The notes below the pieces were generated by a model. The model made no database searches, was not told the origin of the DNA, and saw only the letters and a list, made by a program, of their open reading frames with translations. The translations under genes and the position numbers were made by a program. Positions 31,867 to 41,338 of a stretch of 64,000 nt of DNA are shown piece after piece (positions within the stretch are counted from its first letter, which is position 1; each line of letters begins with the position of its first letter). The stretch comes from an uncultured Lachnospiraceae bacterium (GTDB lineage Bacteria; Bacillota; Clostridia; Lachnospirales; Lachnospiraceae), in contig CANQPJ010000003.1 of NCBI GenBank assembly GCA_947625755.1, forward strand, positions 62,001 through 126,000. Direction: 5' to 3'.

Positions 31867-33699
31867 TTATTTTCTTTTCTTCCAAACAGCTCGAAGGACT
31901 ATCGTTTTTCTCCAACAATAAAAACTCTCTTCATTTTTTAGGCGAGTCTTTTTAGTTACTTTCTTTCCTTCCAGTTTCCACCCTTTAAATATATATCCCT
32001 TCTTTTTAGGTTTTTTCTTTGGAATAGGAATTCTACTTCCCCATTTTACATTTTTTCTCTTTTTAATATAACTTCCACCATGTGTGCTATATTTTACAGT
32101 ATATTTTGTTTTTTCATATATGGCATATACAATAGGAATATTCTTTGTACTATCCCCCTTAAAACAGGACGAATAAATTTCTCCATATGTAACTTTATTT
32201 GTAATTTTTTTGCCGCCCTTTTTTGCTGTATACCATCCTTTAAGGGTATATCCCGGTATTTCTCCAGTCTCCAACTCGCTTAAAATTTTCTTTTCCTCCC
32301 AGTTGAAACTGTTAGTCTTATCTAATTTTATAGTTCCCTTCATTTTTCGCTTTAACTTTCGTTTTAGATTGGTAGCTAACTTCAACTTATAGCCACTCTT
32401 TGACTTCCATACCGCTAAAAGAACTGTTGATGATTTAGAATCATCTCCTGATGCCTGTCCGTATGATATTTGATTATTATTCACACTATTGATTATAATT
32501 CCTGTTTCGGTCCTCCATCCTTTTAAACTATATCCAGGTTTAGATACTAAAATATTTTTAAATAATCCTTTAGTCCACCAATCCATGCTTGCAATATTAA
32601 TTTGTTTTCCATCTACCTTATATAAGACTTTATATATTTTATTTTTCCATCCAGCATATAATGTTATATTATTTGTTAACTGATTTCCAAAACTCCATTT
32701 GCTATCGTTTGAACATCCATTATCAGTATACCATCCGGTAAAAACAGCTCCTCGCTTTATTGGTTGTTTAGGCTCTACATCTGTATAACCTTTTTCAACA
32801 AACTGTGGCAAAACTTTACTTCCACCAAGCGTATCATAGGCTTCTCTAATACCTTCTTTCAATTTTAAAGTTACATATAAATATTCATCCATAGCGTCGG
32901 TTTTATTTTTCAAATTCAGTCTGTAAGTATATGTAATATTCTGAATTTCATCAGAACACCATACCAACCCTGTTTTACTATCATATCCTGAATTTATACC
33001 ATCACCAAATGCACCGTCAATTTTTACATCAGACACTCTAGACAAATCTAGATCTGTATTTAAATCTTCTAATAATACACAATATTTATTATTATTCTGA
33101 TATTCATAAGTATCTATTTCCTGATTACTACAAACTAAATATTCCAAATTCATATTTGCTGCCAAATCAATTGCAGCAATAGAACAGCCTGAAAATTTTA
33201 ATTCTTTTAATATTGTACATTCGCTTAAATCTAACTCTCTTATCTTGGTACTTGCACAAGATAATATTTGAAGTCTTGGATTATTGAGGAGATTTAACTC
33301 TGTAATTCCTGTAGCATTGCAATATAACTCTCTAAGTTTTGGGAATGCCTCTATCCCCACTAGGCTTTCAATTTCACTTTTTCCTGCCACAGAAATAATT
33401 CTTACCAATTCACATTCATCTTTTGACAACATCCCATCTTGATTTAAGTCAAAGTTTTTTCCATAATAATTTCCTGATTTAAAGCTTTCGTGAGTGATGT
33501 ATTCTAAAAAATTCTGATCTGGAAACACAAGTTTTCCTTTTGCATCTTTCCCGCTCGCCAAAGAAATGGGATATGTAATTCCAGAATTTGTTACTAACGG
33601 CTGCGTAAATGCCTGAACTTTCTTCTGACTAACACTGACTGATGTGACACATAGCACTGCCACTAAACTTATTGTTAACACTTTCTTAAATTTATTCAT
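31867..33699 (-). CDS. Secreted LRR protein with InlB/Listeria-Bacteroides (Flg_new-type) repeats
   Basis: Signal peptide, DLNQDGMLSKDE, LRRs, repeats such as KRGAVFTGWYTDNGCSNDSKWSFGNQLTNNITLYAGW and YTLKGWYTAKKGGKKIT. Confidence 0.88.
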   Translation of the reverse strand: MNKFKKVLTISLVAVLCVTSVSVSQKKVQAFTQPLVTNSGITYPISLASGKDAKGKLVFPDQNFLEYITHESFKSGNYYGKNFDLNQDGMLSKDECELVRIISVAGKSEIESLVGIEAFPKLRELYCNATGITELNLLNNPRLQILSCASTKIRELDLSECTILKELKFSGCSIAAIDLAANMNLEYLVCSNQEIDTYEYQNNNKYCVLLEDLNTDLDLSRVSDVKIDGAFGDGINSGYDSKTGLVWCSDEIQNITYTYRLNLKNKTDAMDEYLYVTLKLKEGIREAYDTLGGSKVLPQFVEKGYTDVEPKQPIKRGAVFTGWYTDNGCSNDSKWSFGNQLTNNITLYAGWKNKIYKVLYKVDGKQINIASMDWWTKGLFKNILVSKPGYSLKGWRTETGIIINSVNNNQISYGQASGDDSKSSTVLLAVWKSKSGYKLKLATNLKRKLKRKMKGTIKLDKTNSFNWEEKKILSELETGEIPGYTLKGWYTAKKGGKKITNKVTYGEIYSSCFKGDSTKNIPIVYAIYEKTKYTVKYSTHGGSYIKKRKNVKWGSRIPIPKKKPKKKGYIFKGWKLEGKKVTKKTRLKNEESFYCWRKTIVLRAVWKKRK

Positions 33700-33755
33700 A
33701 TTTTTCTCCTATTATTTTGCATTATTAGTTTTTACCAATTCTAAAGACAGTTTTC

Positions 33756-35117
33756 TTATTTTACAATTTTAGCTGTACTGTCATGACTGCATTGCTCTAC
33801 CGCCGCATTAATTACAACATTTGGATTCTTTTTACAGTCTAAATACGATACATATCCTCCACGCTGGCTGATTTCCTTAAAGTCAATCAGCTTTAAATTA
33901 TTATTGTAACAATCTATATAGCTAATGAATTTATGGCAGTTGCCTCCGTATATTTCCGTTAAGTAATTATTCTTACAAAATAAACCCTTTAGCTTTGGAT
34001 AAAGTGAAAAATTAAATCTTCCCTCCAGCTGATTATTTTCACAGTCCAAAATAGCAAGTTTTTTTAAATTTCTATATTCAAATTTTTTTAACTGGTTATG
34101 ATAAAAATCCATATATTCTATTTTGCTTTTCCCGAGTATATTGAGTTCACTTAATATACCTTCAATGCAACTTACGTCTTTTAGCTCCGGCAATTCTTTC
34201 AAGGTCAGGCTTTTTAAGTCTAGAAGCCTTTCCATTTTTATTTTTTTTAATTTTTTTAAATTATCTATAGTTAAAGTGGATAAATCATATATCCTATCCA
34301 TTATTATGGTTCTTAATCTATTTAGTTTTTTCATTGTAATTTTTCCAAGATTGCAACTAGAAACTTTCAACCTGTCTAACCTTTTTAAATTACTCATTTT
34401 TAATTCAGATACTGTTGAATTTCCTATTAAAATATTTTTAAGTTGAGGATTATTCTTTATTATACACGTATTTATCTTACTAATCCTAATCTCCACTTTC
34501 TTTAAATAATTATAATTACTGATATTTAATTTCTCGCAAGAAGAATAGGCATTATTAAACTCAATGGATGTCAATTTATGACATTTATCGATGACTTCTT
34601 CATCATTTTTAATATTATTAAGCGATAGATGGCTGATTTTATTATCTTTTCTTATTTTTACAATCATTTCACCCATACTGTTATATATTTTCAGATTTTC
34701 CAGCTTCCTAATTTTTCTTAAATCCAATATTATTCTTTTCTTTAGCTGTTCATGTTCAGAAACATATAAATCTAAATATTTTAATCTGTGTAACTGTTCT
34801 ATTTCTTTTATGTTATAAGCATTAAGTTTCTCTATATTTAATCTTTCCAGATATTTAAGCTTTGATATTCCTTTCACATTATTATTTTTAAGGCTATAAG
34901 GTAACAATAAACGCCTTACCTGTTTCACTTCTTTCTTACTTAAGTATCCATCCTTGTTCTTATCACATTTACGCTTTACCTGATATTTTACATTCCCGAC
35001 AAAAGTTTTCTTTATGTTAATTCCTTTATGGGATTTTGCATTGACGGACTGTGGCACATACAATAATACCGATAAACATAAAATGCAGAACATTATCTTT
35101 ATAAATTTTTTATTCAT
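33756..35117 (-). CDS. Secreted LRR protein with EF-hand-like loop
   Basis: Signal peptide; DKNKDGYLSKKE; LRRs; C-terminus CKKNPNVVINAAVEQCSHDSTAKIVK. Confidence 0.85.
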   Translation of the reverse strand: MNKKFIKIMFCILCLSVLLYVPQSVNAKSHKGINIKKTFVGNVKYQVKRKCDKNKDGYLSKKEVKQVRRLLLPYSLKNNNVKGISKLKYLERLNIEKLNAYNIKEIEQLHRLKYLDLYVSEHEQLKKRIILDLRKIRKLENLKIYNSMGEMIVKIRKDNKISHLSLNNIKNDEEVIDKCHKLTSIEFNNAYSSCEKLNISNYNYLKKVEIRISKINTCIIKNNPQLKNILIGNSTVSELKMSNLKRLDRLKVSSCNLGKITMKKLNRLRTIIMDRIYDLSTLTIDNLKKLKKIKMERLLDLKSLTLKELPELKDVSCIEGILSELNILGKSKIEYMDFYHNQLKKFEYRNLKKLAILDCENNQLEGRFNFSLYPKLKGLFCKNNYLTEIYGGNCHKFISYIDCYNNNLKLIDFKEISQRGGYVSYLDCKKNPNVVINAAVEQCSHDSTAKIVK

Positions 35118-35133
35118 ATCTCTGTTTTCCTTT

Positions 35134-37638
35134 CTATTTAAACACAGGATATAACGTAATTTCCATTTTATCAGTAGGATATTTTTGCGGACTTGGCTTC
35201 TTATTCTTTTTTATTTGAATATCTGTTTTATTTGAATTTTTTTTATAACTCCAGCCTCTAAATGTTTTCTTCCCCTTTGTTTTTTTAAATATTGCTTTCT
35301 TTGGCAAAAAGGTGACATCCGTTCCTATTTTTGCTATCTGTGTTTTGTTAGTATTGCGATTTATGAGTTTTATATTTTTCATTCCTTTACAGGAATATTT
35401 TATTTTAAACTGGACTGAAATTTTTTTATTTTGTGCTTTGGTTCCCCAATATGAACTAATGTTAATTTTTGCACCCTTTAATTTTGAAGGTTCAATAAGA
35501 TATTTTTTCTTTTTTTCATTATACACTGATATTCCTCTTAAAGATACAGAGTGGCCATATGCTTGTTTTACATTAATTTGAATATATCTTTTTTTATATG
35601 AATTTATTTTATATGAATGCAGTTTATAACTACATATAACCTTCTCTTTCTCATTATTTTTTCCAACACTCAGTTTTTTAAATTTTATATCCTTTCCAGT
35701 TAATAAATTCCACTGTTTATTCACATGATTTAAACGTAATTTTCCTGTACCAGGCTTTTGCAATGCTGGTTTTAATAAGTTATACCATCCCTTTTTACTA
35801 CTAATAGATGCTATCATGCAAGCCCCGGCTTTACTTGCCAATTGATACATTTTTTCCAAATGTACCGAACTACTTCCGTCTGCTATGATGTCACTGATAG
35901 CGAAATTTTTTAACAGATAATGTAAATAGCTTTTTTCGCTTGGATCTTTTGATGCGATTACTCTATTATTCCATTTTTTAGCTGTATCTTTTTGTGCATG
36001 TACCGTTGGACACCACACCCCACCATATTTATTAAGAGTTTTCTTATAAACGTTATGGGAAAACGTGTCCGTCAGGTTATGAATCGCTGCTCCTAGCAGT
36101 ACATATCCCTGTGTCTCTGTGTCTGTAACTATCTTTTTACACACTTCTTCGGAATATTTTTTAAAATATTTATCATCCTGAAAAGAGTTAAAATAATTTC
36201 CTAATTCTTTTTTCAATTTGCTTGAAATAGCTTTGATATTACTTTGCTTCAACTCATGTCCATTAACTTTCAACTCCTGTTTGCTTGGAAAACTTGCTAT
36301 TTTATTAATATATTTCTTCGCTGTACAATACAGGTAATGAGTATTAACAAAATAGTTTCCTCTTCCATGAAAATATGGATTTTTACTCATTTGTTTCCAT
36401 GTATCATAATTGTCGGAATGTACAGCTCCCATTTTCACATAATTAATGTTTCCATTTTTAATATAGCCTTCACTTGTACCATTTTTGTTGCCATTTTCTA
36501 CTATATATTCGTGTGCTTCCTGCTTCCACGATGCATTGACATAATTAACTTTTCTATGCTCATTTATATTTTTTGTATTGTCTGGAAGGTCTTCTCCTGC
36601 CTTTTCAGCTGCTTTTTTTTCAGAGTTTCCTTCTAATTTATACTCTTTGTAAGCCTGATTCATTTCATTGTAGTTTTTTTCTGCTTCTTCATAATCTACC
36701 ATTCCTTGTCCGCATTTTTCACTGTTTACCGCATCTTTATTGGCACTTCCTACTAACAAATTCTTAATAAACTCATTAGATTTGTCTGGATGTTTTCCCC
36801 ACAAAACCGCAGCCATTCCAGTAACCTGTGCCGCCGAAATACTAGTTCCGTTATCTACTGACACACCTCCAAATGCTCCATCTGTCAATATCTGATTACC
36901 AGGTGCCACTACATCAAGCTCCGTTCCCGTCGAGCTGAAATTAGCCATATTATTATACTTATTAGTTGCTCCTACGGATATTACATTGTCAAATGCAGCA
37001 GGATATTCAATAGTAGATTCATCTTCCGGAGCTGGTCCTTCATTTCCGGCAGCTGCAATAATTAGTATTCCTGATTTGTACGCCTTCTCTATAGCATTTT
37101 CCAGTTCTTCAGAATATTCTTGTGTTCCAAAGCTCATATGTATAATATTTACTTTTTCACTGATTGCCCAATTGATGGCTCTTACCACTCTATCTACCGG
37201 AGCATCATTTCCTGCTCCAAATATTCGCCCAATATATAATTCTACATTAGCTGCAATTCCAGTAATTCTGTCTTCATTCTTTCTGGCACAGATTAAACTT
37301 GCCACACTGGTTCCATGTCCTGTCATATCCTGATATAGTGGATGAAGTTCTCCCTGTCCCAAAAAATCTTTTTTTTCTACCGCAGGTAAATCTACATCAT
37401 AATCCAATCCGGAATCCAGTACTGCTACTTTAATTTTTTTTAAGTTTTTACTATCCTCATAGGATTTTTCTGCATTAAGACATTTAATATTCCACTCTAT
37501 TTGTCTACTAATAGTCTCTGCCTTTACTATCTTTTTTGGCTTTTGCATGGTAAACATATTAAATGTTAAAGCCATAATCAGTGTTGTCATGATTATTTTT
37601 TTTAATATTCTACTATATATTACATTTTTTTCCCTCAT
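35134..37638 (-). CDS. Secreted S8 subtilisin-like serine protease with a second, zinc-PLC-like domain and InlB-like repeat
   Basis: Triad motifs VAVLDSGLDYDVD / GHGTSVASLI / GTSISAAQVTGMAA; downstream GAAIHNLTDTFSHNVYKK; C-terminal FRGWSYKKNSN...ITLYPVF. Confidence 0.88.
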   Translation of the reverse strand: MREKNVIYSRILKKIIMTTLIMALTFNMFTMQKPKKIVKAETISRQIEWNIKCLNAEKSYEDSKNLKKIKVAVLDSGLDYDVDLPAVEKKDFLGQGELHPLYQDMTGHGTSVASLICARKNEDRITGIAANVELYIGRIFGAGNDAPVDRVVRAINWAISEKVNIIHMSFGTQEYSEELENAIEKAYKSGILIIAAAGNEGPAPEDESTIEYPAAFDNVISVGATNKYNNMANFSSTGTELDVVAPGNQILTDGAFGGVSVDNGTSISAAQVTGMAAVLWGKHPDKSNEFIKNLLVGSANKDAVNSEKCGQGMVDYEEAEKNYNEMNQAYKEYKLEGNSEKKAAEKAGEDLPDNTKNINEHRKVNYVNASWKQEAHEYIVENGNKNGTSEGYIKNGNINYVKMGAVHSDNYDTWKQMSKNPYFHGRGNYFVNTHYLYCTAKKYINKIASFPSKQELKVNGHELKQSNIKAISSKLKKELGNYFNSFQDDKYFKKYSEEVCKKIVTDTETQGYVLLGAAIHNLTDTFSHNVYKKTLNKYGGVWCPTVHAQKDTAKKWNNRVIASKDPSEKSYLHYLLKNFAISDIIADGSSSVHLEKMYQLASKAGACMIASISSKKGWYNLLKPALQKPGTGKLRLNHVNKQWNLLTGKDIKFKKLSVGKNNEKEKVICSYKLHSYKINSYKKRYIQINVKQAYGHSVSLRGISVYNEKKKKYLIEPSKLKGAKINISSYWGTKAQNKKISVQFKIKYSCKGMKNIKLINRNTNKTQIAKIGTDVTFLPKKAIFKKTKGKKTFRGWSYKKNSNKTDIQIKKNKKPSPQKYPTDKMEITLYPVFK

Positions 37639-37639
37639 T

Positions 37640-39517
37640 TTATTTCACCTCTACAATATTACTATATTTACTATATTCACCACTATTTTTACAATAACAT
37701 CTGATTTTGTATTTGTTTTTCTTTTCTGTACTACTTAAAAGATATTTTGCTTTTTTTACACTTTCTTTCTTTTTAAAAATTTTTTCTCCTTGCTTTTTTT
37801 CATATATAATATACTTTGTTGTATATTTTTGTTTTTTCCATGACAAAGCATATTTTTTATTTTTATTCTTAATTTTTAATATTGGCTTTTTAAGATTTGC
37901 AGTCACATCAACTAGCACAAATGAAAATGCTCCTGTATATTGATCATATACAGTAATTTTAGCATTACCCGGTTTCTTTGTCTTAATTATTCCATTCTGT
38001 AATACAGAAACTACAGAATTATTATTTGTTCTCCAAACAAATTCTTTTTTTGTACAATCCATTGGCGTTATTTTTATATTAATTTTCTTACTTTTATTCG
38101 TTTTTAGTTTGTAGTAAGCTTCTTCTACAAAAATATCATTTACAAATTTACTCACTGTAACTTTACATGTTGCACTATAATTTCCATCCTCACTTGTTAA
38201 ATGAATATTTGTACTTCCTAAAGCTACTCCTATTACATTACCAAATTCATCTACTTTTACTATAGATTCATTATCACTTTTCCATGAAACCCCTTTGTTT
38301 GTTGCATTGAGTGGTAATGTATGCCAAACAAGTGGAAAAATTTCGTTTACATCTATTTCCGCTTCTTTTTGTAAAGTTAATCCTTTCACCCTTACAGGCA
38401 TCACTTTTATATCACAGGAATCGGTAAACCCTCCCTCTTTGGTTGTTACTGTGATTGTTACATTTCCCGGTTTTTTCCCTATATATCTTCCTTTTGGGTC
38501 TACTTTCATAATTTCATCACTGCTGACATACCATGTAAAATCCTGTACAGAAGCGTTCGATGGGATAATTTCCACCTTTATTTTTCCCATAACACCATTA
38601 TCTACTTCTGTTTTATCTGGTGTAATTTTTATTCCTGTAACAGCTATATATGGTCTTACTGTTACTCTACATTTTTTTGTTATATTTTTATTACTCTTAC
38701 TAATTACAGTAATCACAGCACTTCCGCTTTTCCTCGCTGTTAATTTTCCTTTTTCATCTACTATCGCAACATTTGTATTTGAACTTTTCCATGTAAAATC
38801 ACCAATCGCTGCTACACTCGGAACATACTTTACATTAATATTTTGTTCTGTATCTTCATACATTTTTATCTCTTCTGGAATTATAATATCTTTTAACGGG
38901 ATTTCTACGTTTCTCTTTTTTGTATATGCCCAGTTTTCACTTGTATCACCAAAATTTCCTTCTTTTAGCCAAACTCTATAATACTCTCCGCAAATACCAT
39001 CTATTCTCACATTTTTATTTGAAGCTATTCTGTCTTTTATTTCTGTATTTTTTGAAGATATTCCTTCTTGATCGGAACATCCTCTGTATACAATACTATT
39101 AGCTTTCAAAATTCCATCTGCATTACTAATTGGAGTCAAGCATGATGCTAAAAGTCTTTTTTCCACAGATTCATTATCTGCCTTACACGTCATAGTAATT
39201 ACTGCTATTCCTTCTTTTAAAAACTCCAACTTGAAATGATCATTTACTTTTTTTACTGAACATACAGAACTGTTATTACTGGTAAAATTTACATTCGTCA
39301 CAGATATATTTTCCTTGTCTCCTATAACCGCAACATTAACTGTTTCACCTACATCTCTTCCATAATGAAATCTTTCTGTTCTTGCTTCAGAATCATAATC
39401 CACAATTCTGGCATCCGGTTTTGCAGTTGCCTTTATGCTAATTTGATTTTCCATAAAATTAAAACAGAATAATGAAAATATAATCATCATTATCAACATC
39501 CTTTTTTGTCTTTTCAT
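37640..39517 (-). CDS. Secreted protein with tandem bacterial Ig-like (Big_2) domains
   Basis: Repeats of FTWKSSNTNVAIVDEKGKLTARKSGSAVITV type; signal peptide; AGGAGG RBS. Confidence 0.88.
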   Translation of the reverse strand: MKRQKRMLIMMIIFSLFCFNFMENQISIKATAKPDARIVDYDSEARTERFHYGRDVGETVNVAVIGDKENISVTNVNFTSNNSSVCSVKKVNDHFKLEFLKEGIAVITMTCKADNESVEKRLLASCLTPISNADGILKANSIVYRGCSDQEGISSKNTEIKDRIASNKNVRIDGICGEYYRVWLKEGNFGDTSENWAYTKKRNVEIPLKDIIIPEEIKMYEDTEQNINVKYVPSVAAIGDFTWKSSNTNVAIVDEKGKLTARKSGSAVITVISKSNKNITKKCRVTVRPYIAVTGIKITPDKTEVDNGVMGKIKVEIIPSNASVQDFTWYVSSDEIMKVDPKGRYIGKKPGNVTITVTTKEGGFTDSCDIKVMPVRVKGLTLQKEAEIDVNEIFPLVWHTLPLNATNKGVSWKSDNESIVKVDEFGNVIGVALGSTNIHLTSEDGNYSATCKVTVSKFVNDIFVEEAYYKLKTNKSKKINIKITPMDCTKKEFVWRTNNNSVVSVLQNGIIKTKKPGNAKITVYDQYTGAFSFVLVDVTANLKKPILKIKNKNKKYALSWKKQKYTTKYIIYEKKQGEKIFKKKESVKKAKYLLSSTEKKNKYKIRCYCKNSGEYSKYSNIVEVK

Positions 39518-39581
39518 TTATTTTATTTCCTCCTTTTTTACAAATAAATTTTTTTATTATGTTATTATGCTAATTACAACA

Positions 39582-39612
39582 AAAGCATTGGTCCAAATTG
39601 GACAAATGCTTT
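39582..39612 (-). terminator. Terminator/attenuator-like hairpin of leader element A
   Basis: Minus strand AAAGCATTTGTCCAATTTGGACCAATGCTTTTGTTG. Confidence 0.6.
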
Positions 39613-39716
39613 CGTCGCCCCCATATCATATATTTTATATATTGTAATATACGAAAAATACTGCAACAATGATATGAAGAAATCTCATTCTTACCGAATA
39701 GTTTTTTAACTATTCT
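39582..39716 (-). ncRNA. Conserved structured leader/sRNA element, copy A (5' leader of surface operon)
   Basis: Shares hairpin 1 (GAATAGTT/AACTATTC), long AU stem (CATATCAT...ATGATATG), invariant GGGGGCGACG and terminal hairpin with copies B and C. Confidence 0.55.
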
Positions 39717-39722
39717 TTACTA

Positions 39723-39794
39723 AAACTACGCAAAATTTGTCATTTCGTCAATAGAATATGCGTAAACGATAGTTGATTCTGCGTAAACGATAGT
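39723..39794 (-). promoter_or_regulatory. LytTR-type promoter A: two 15-bp direct repeats + -35 + -10
   Basis: Repeats at 39780..39794 and 39759..39773 (ACTATCGTTTACGCA, 21-bp period), -35 TTGACG 39746..39751, 17-bp spacer, -10 TAGTTT 39723..39728. Confidence 0.75.
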
Positions 39795-40079
39795 ACTTTA
39801 TTTAATGCTATTTTAATATTATTAAATATAAAGAGACATCATGATTTGCATTTAAACATTACATCTTGGAAAATCTGTTTTATAACTTTTACTTTTCACA
39901 AAATAATACCAATTCTAACTACCGTATTATATATTTATCATTTATTTTACAATTAATTTATAATATAATTTATTTAATCTGTCATAGTGGATATAAATAT
40001 TTTAAAATTTTCTTTTTTCAAATATATCCATTTTTTTAATATTCCATTGTTATACCCTAAATTTTTTAAATCAAAAATT

Positions 40080-40360
40080 TATACATTTTTATAATTCTTA
40101 ATTTATTTAGAATTTCATTGTAATTTTTCCAAAATTATCTTCAGAATTTTTTTACATATCTATTTTTTTAAATTACTCATTTTTAATTTATATATTGTTG
40201 AATTGTATATTTTAATTATTCTAAAGCGAGAGCTTTTACACATTATGAATGTATTAATCTCTCCAACATTAATATACAATTTCCTTAAATTAACATTATT
40301 GCTTATATTTAATTACTCGCAATAAGAAAAGTTGCTAAATTCAATTTTTTGTACTTTACT
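40080..40360 (-). pseudogene. Decayed fragment of LRR gene related to 33756..35117
   Basis: Nucleotide similarity to ~34325..34570 (CATTGTAATTTTTCCA, TTTTTAAATTACTCATTTTTAATT..TGTTGAATT, ATTTAATT.CTCGCAA) with no open frame. Confidence 0.7.
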
Positions 40361-40409
40361 TTAATTTTATAATATTACTATATTTATTTTTATTATGGCA
40401 AATACAACA

Positions 40410-40544
40410 AAAGCACCAGTCCAAATTGGACAGATGCTTTCGTCGCCCCCATTTTATATATAATATTGTAGTGTGTGATAACTAATACAATAAATGATAT
40501 GAAGAAAATGCTCTTCCTACTAAATAGCTCTTTTAGAACTATTT
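40410..40544 (-). ncRNA. Conserved structured leader/sRNA element, copy B
   Basis: Same hairpin architecture; terminal hairpin 40410..40440. Confidence 0.55.
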
Positions 40545-40550
40545 TTCACT

Positions 40551-40622
40551 AAAGTACGCAAGTTTTGTTGTCTCGTCAATAGAATATGCGTAAACGATAG
40601 TTGATTCTGCGTAAACGATAGT
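40551..40622 (-). promoter_or_regulatory. LytTR-type promoter B
   Basis: Repeats 40608..40622 and 40587..40601, -35 TTGACG 40574..40579, -10 TACTTT 40551..40556. Confidence 0.75.
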
Positions 40623-40685
40623 ACTTTATTTAGTACTATTGTGATATTATTAATTATTAATTATAAATATCTATAAAATTTCACG

Positions 40686-40712
40686 CATTAAAAAAAGCCA
40701 CATCTGTGACTT
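40686..40712 (-). terminator. Terminator, near-identical to the one after the LytTR regulator gene
   Basis: Minus strand AAAGTCACAGATGTGGCTTTTTTT. Confidence 0.7.
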
Positions 40713-40794
40713 TAACAGATTTGACTCTCCTGATAAGATTTCGGCTTATGTGGGGCTGTCACCTTCCACATATCAATCTGGAATTTCGAATATT

Positions 40795-41097
40795 TCATGC
40801 AACCAGCAGCCTCTCTTTCATAACTGTATTGTAAAATTCGCTATCCGCATTTATTTCATGAATTTCAAACACATCTACTTGTTTGTTCAGCACTTCCCTC
40901 AAATCCTCCGCAAGTGCAAAAATCATAGTAAGTTTAAATTTCTTTCCGCCATATACCAGAAAATCCAAATCACTATCTCTGTTTGCTTCTCCCCGTGCAT
41001 ATGACCCGAATAAATAAATTTCCTCCACGTGATATTTTTCAGCAATTGGTTTCACCAATTTTTTAACATTTTCCAATGTAAGCACTTTATCTTTCAT
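40795..41097 (-). CDS. MNT-type nucleotidyltransferase domain protein (MntA-like)
   Basis: YLFGSYARGEANRDSDLDFLVYG minimal nucleotidyltransferase motif; 100 aa. Confidence 0.88.
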   Translation of the reverse strand: MKDKVLTLENVKKLVKPIAEKYHVEEIYLFGSYARGEANRDSDLDFLVYGGKKFKLTMIFALAEDLREVLNKQVDVFEIHEINADSEFYNTVMKERLLVA

Positions 41098-41338
41098 ACC
41101 ATCTCTTCCTTTCTATGCAATATTCAAATCTATAATTGCATTATAATTTTTCTTTTTCCCTTTTTTTAATCTTGCAAAGCTTTTTTATAATATAGATTAT
41201 AATTCTATTGTCCAATTCTTTTCATCTATGCTTTTTGCTTCTTAATTGTTTGTTTTCATCAATCACATTGATTAAGTCACTATTTTATAGTATTTTTATC
41301 AATATCATTTTACCACTACATGGTCATATTGACCATGT

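Noticed and set aside
38295-38981. 228-aa plus-strand ORF opposite the Ig-like protein
   Set aside because: Hydrophobic antisense shadow of the Big_2 repeats; the minus strand encodes a clear protein.
39582-39700. Short hydrophobic peptide MRFLHIIVAVFFVYYNI in leader A as an autoinducing/leader peptide
   Set aside because: The equivalent frame has no ATG in copy B and is interrupted in copy C, so it is not conserved as coding.
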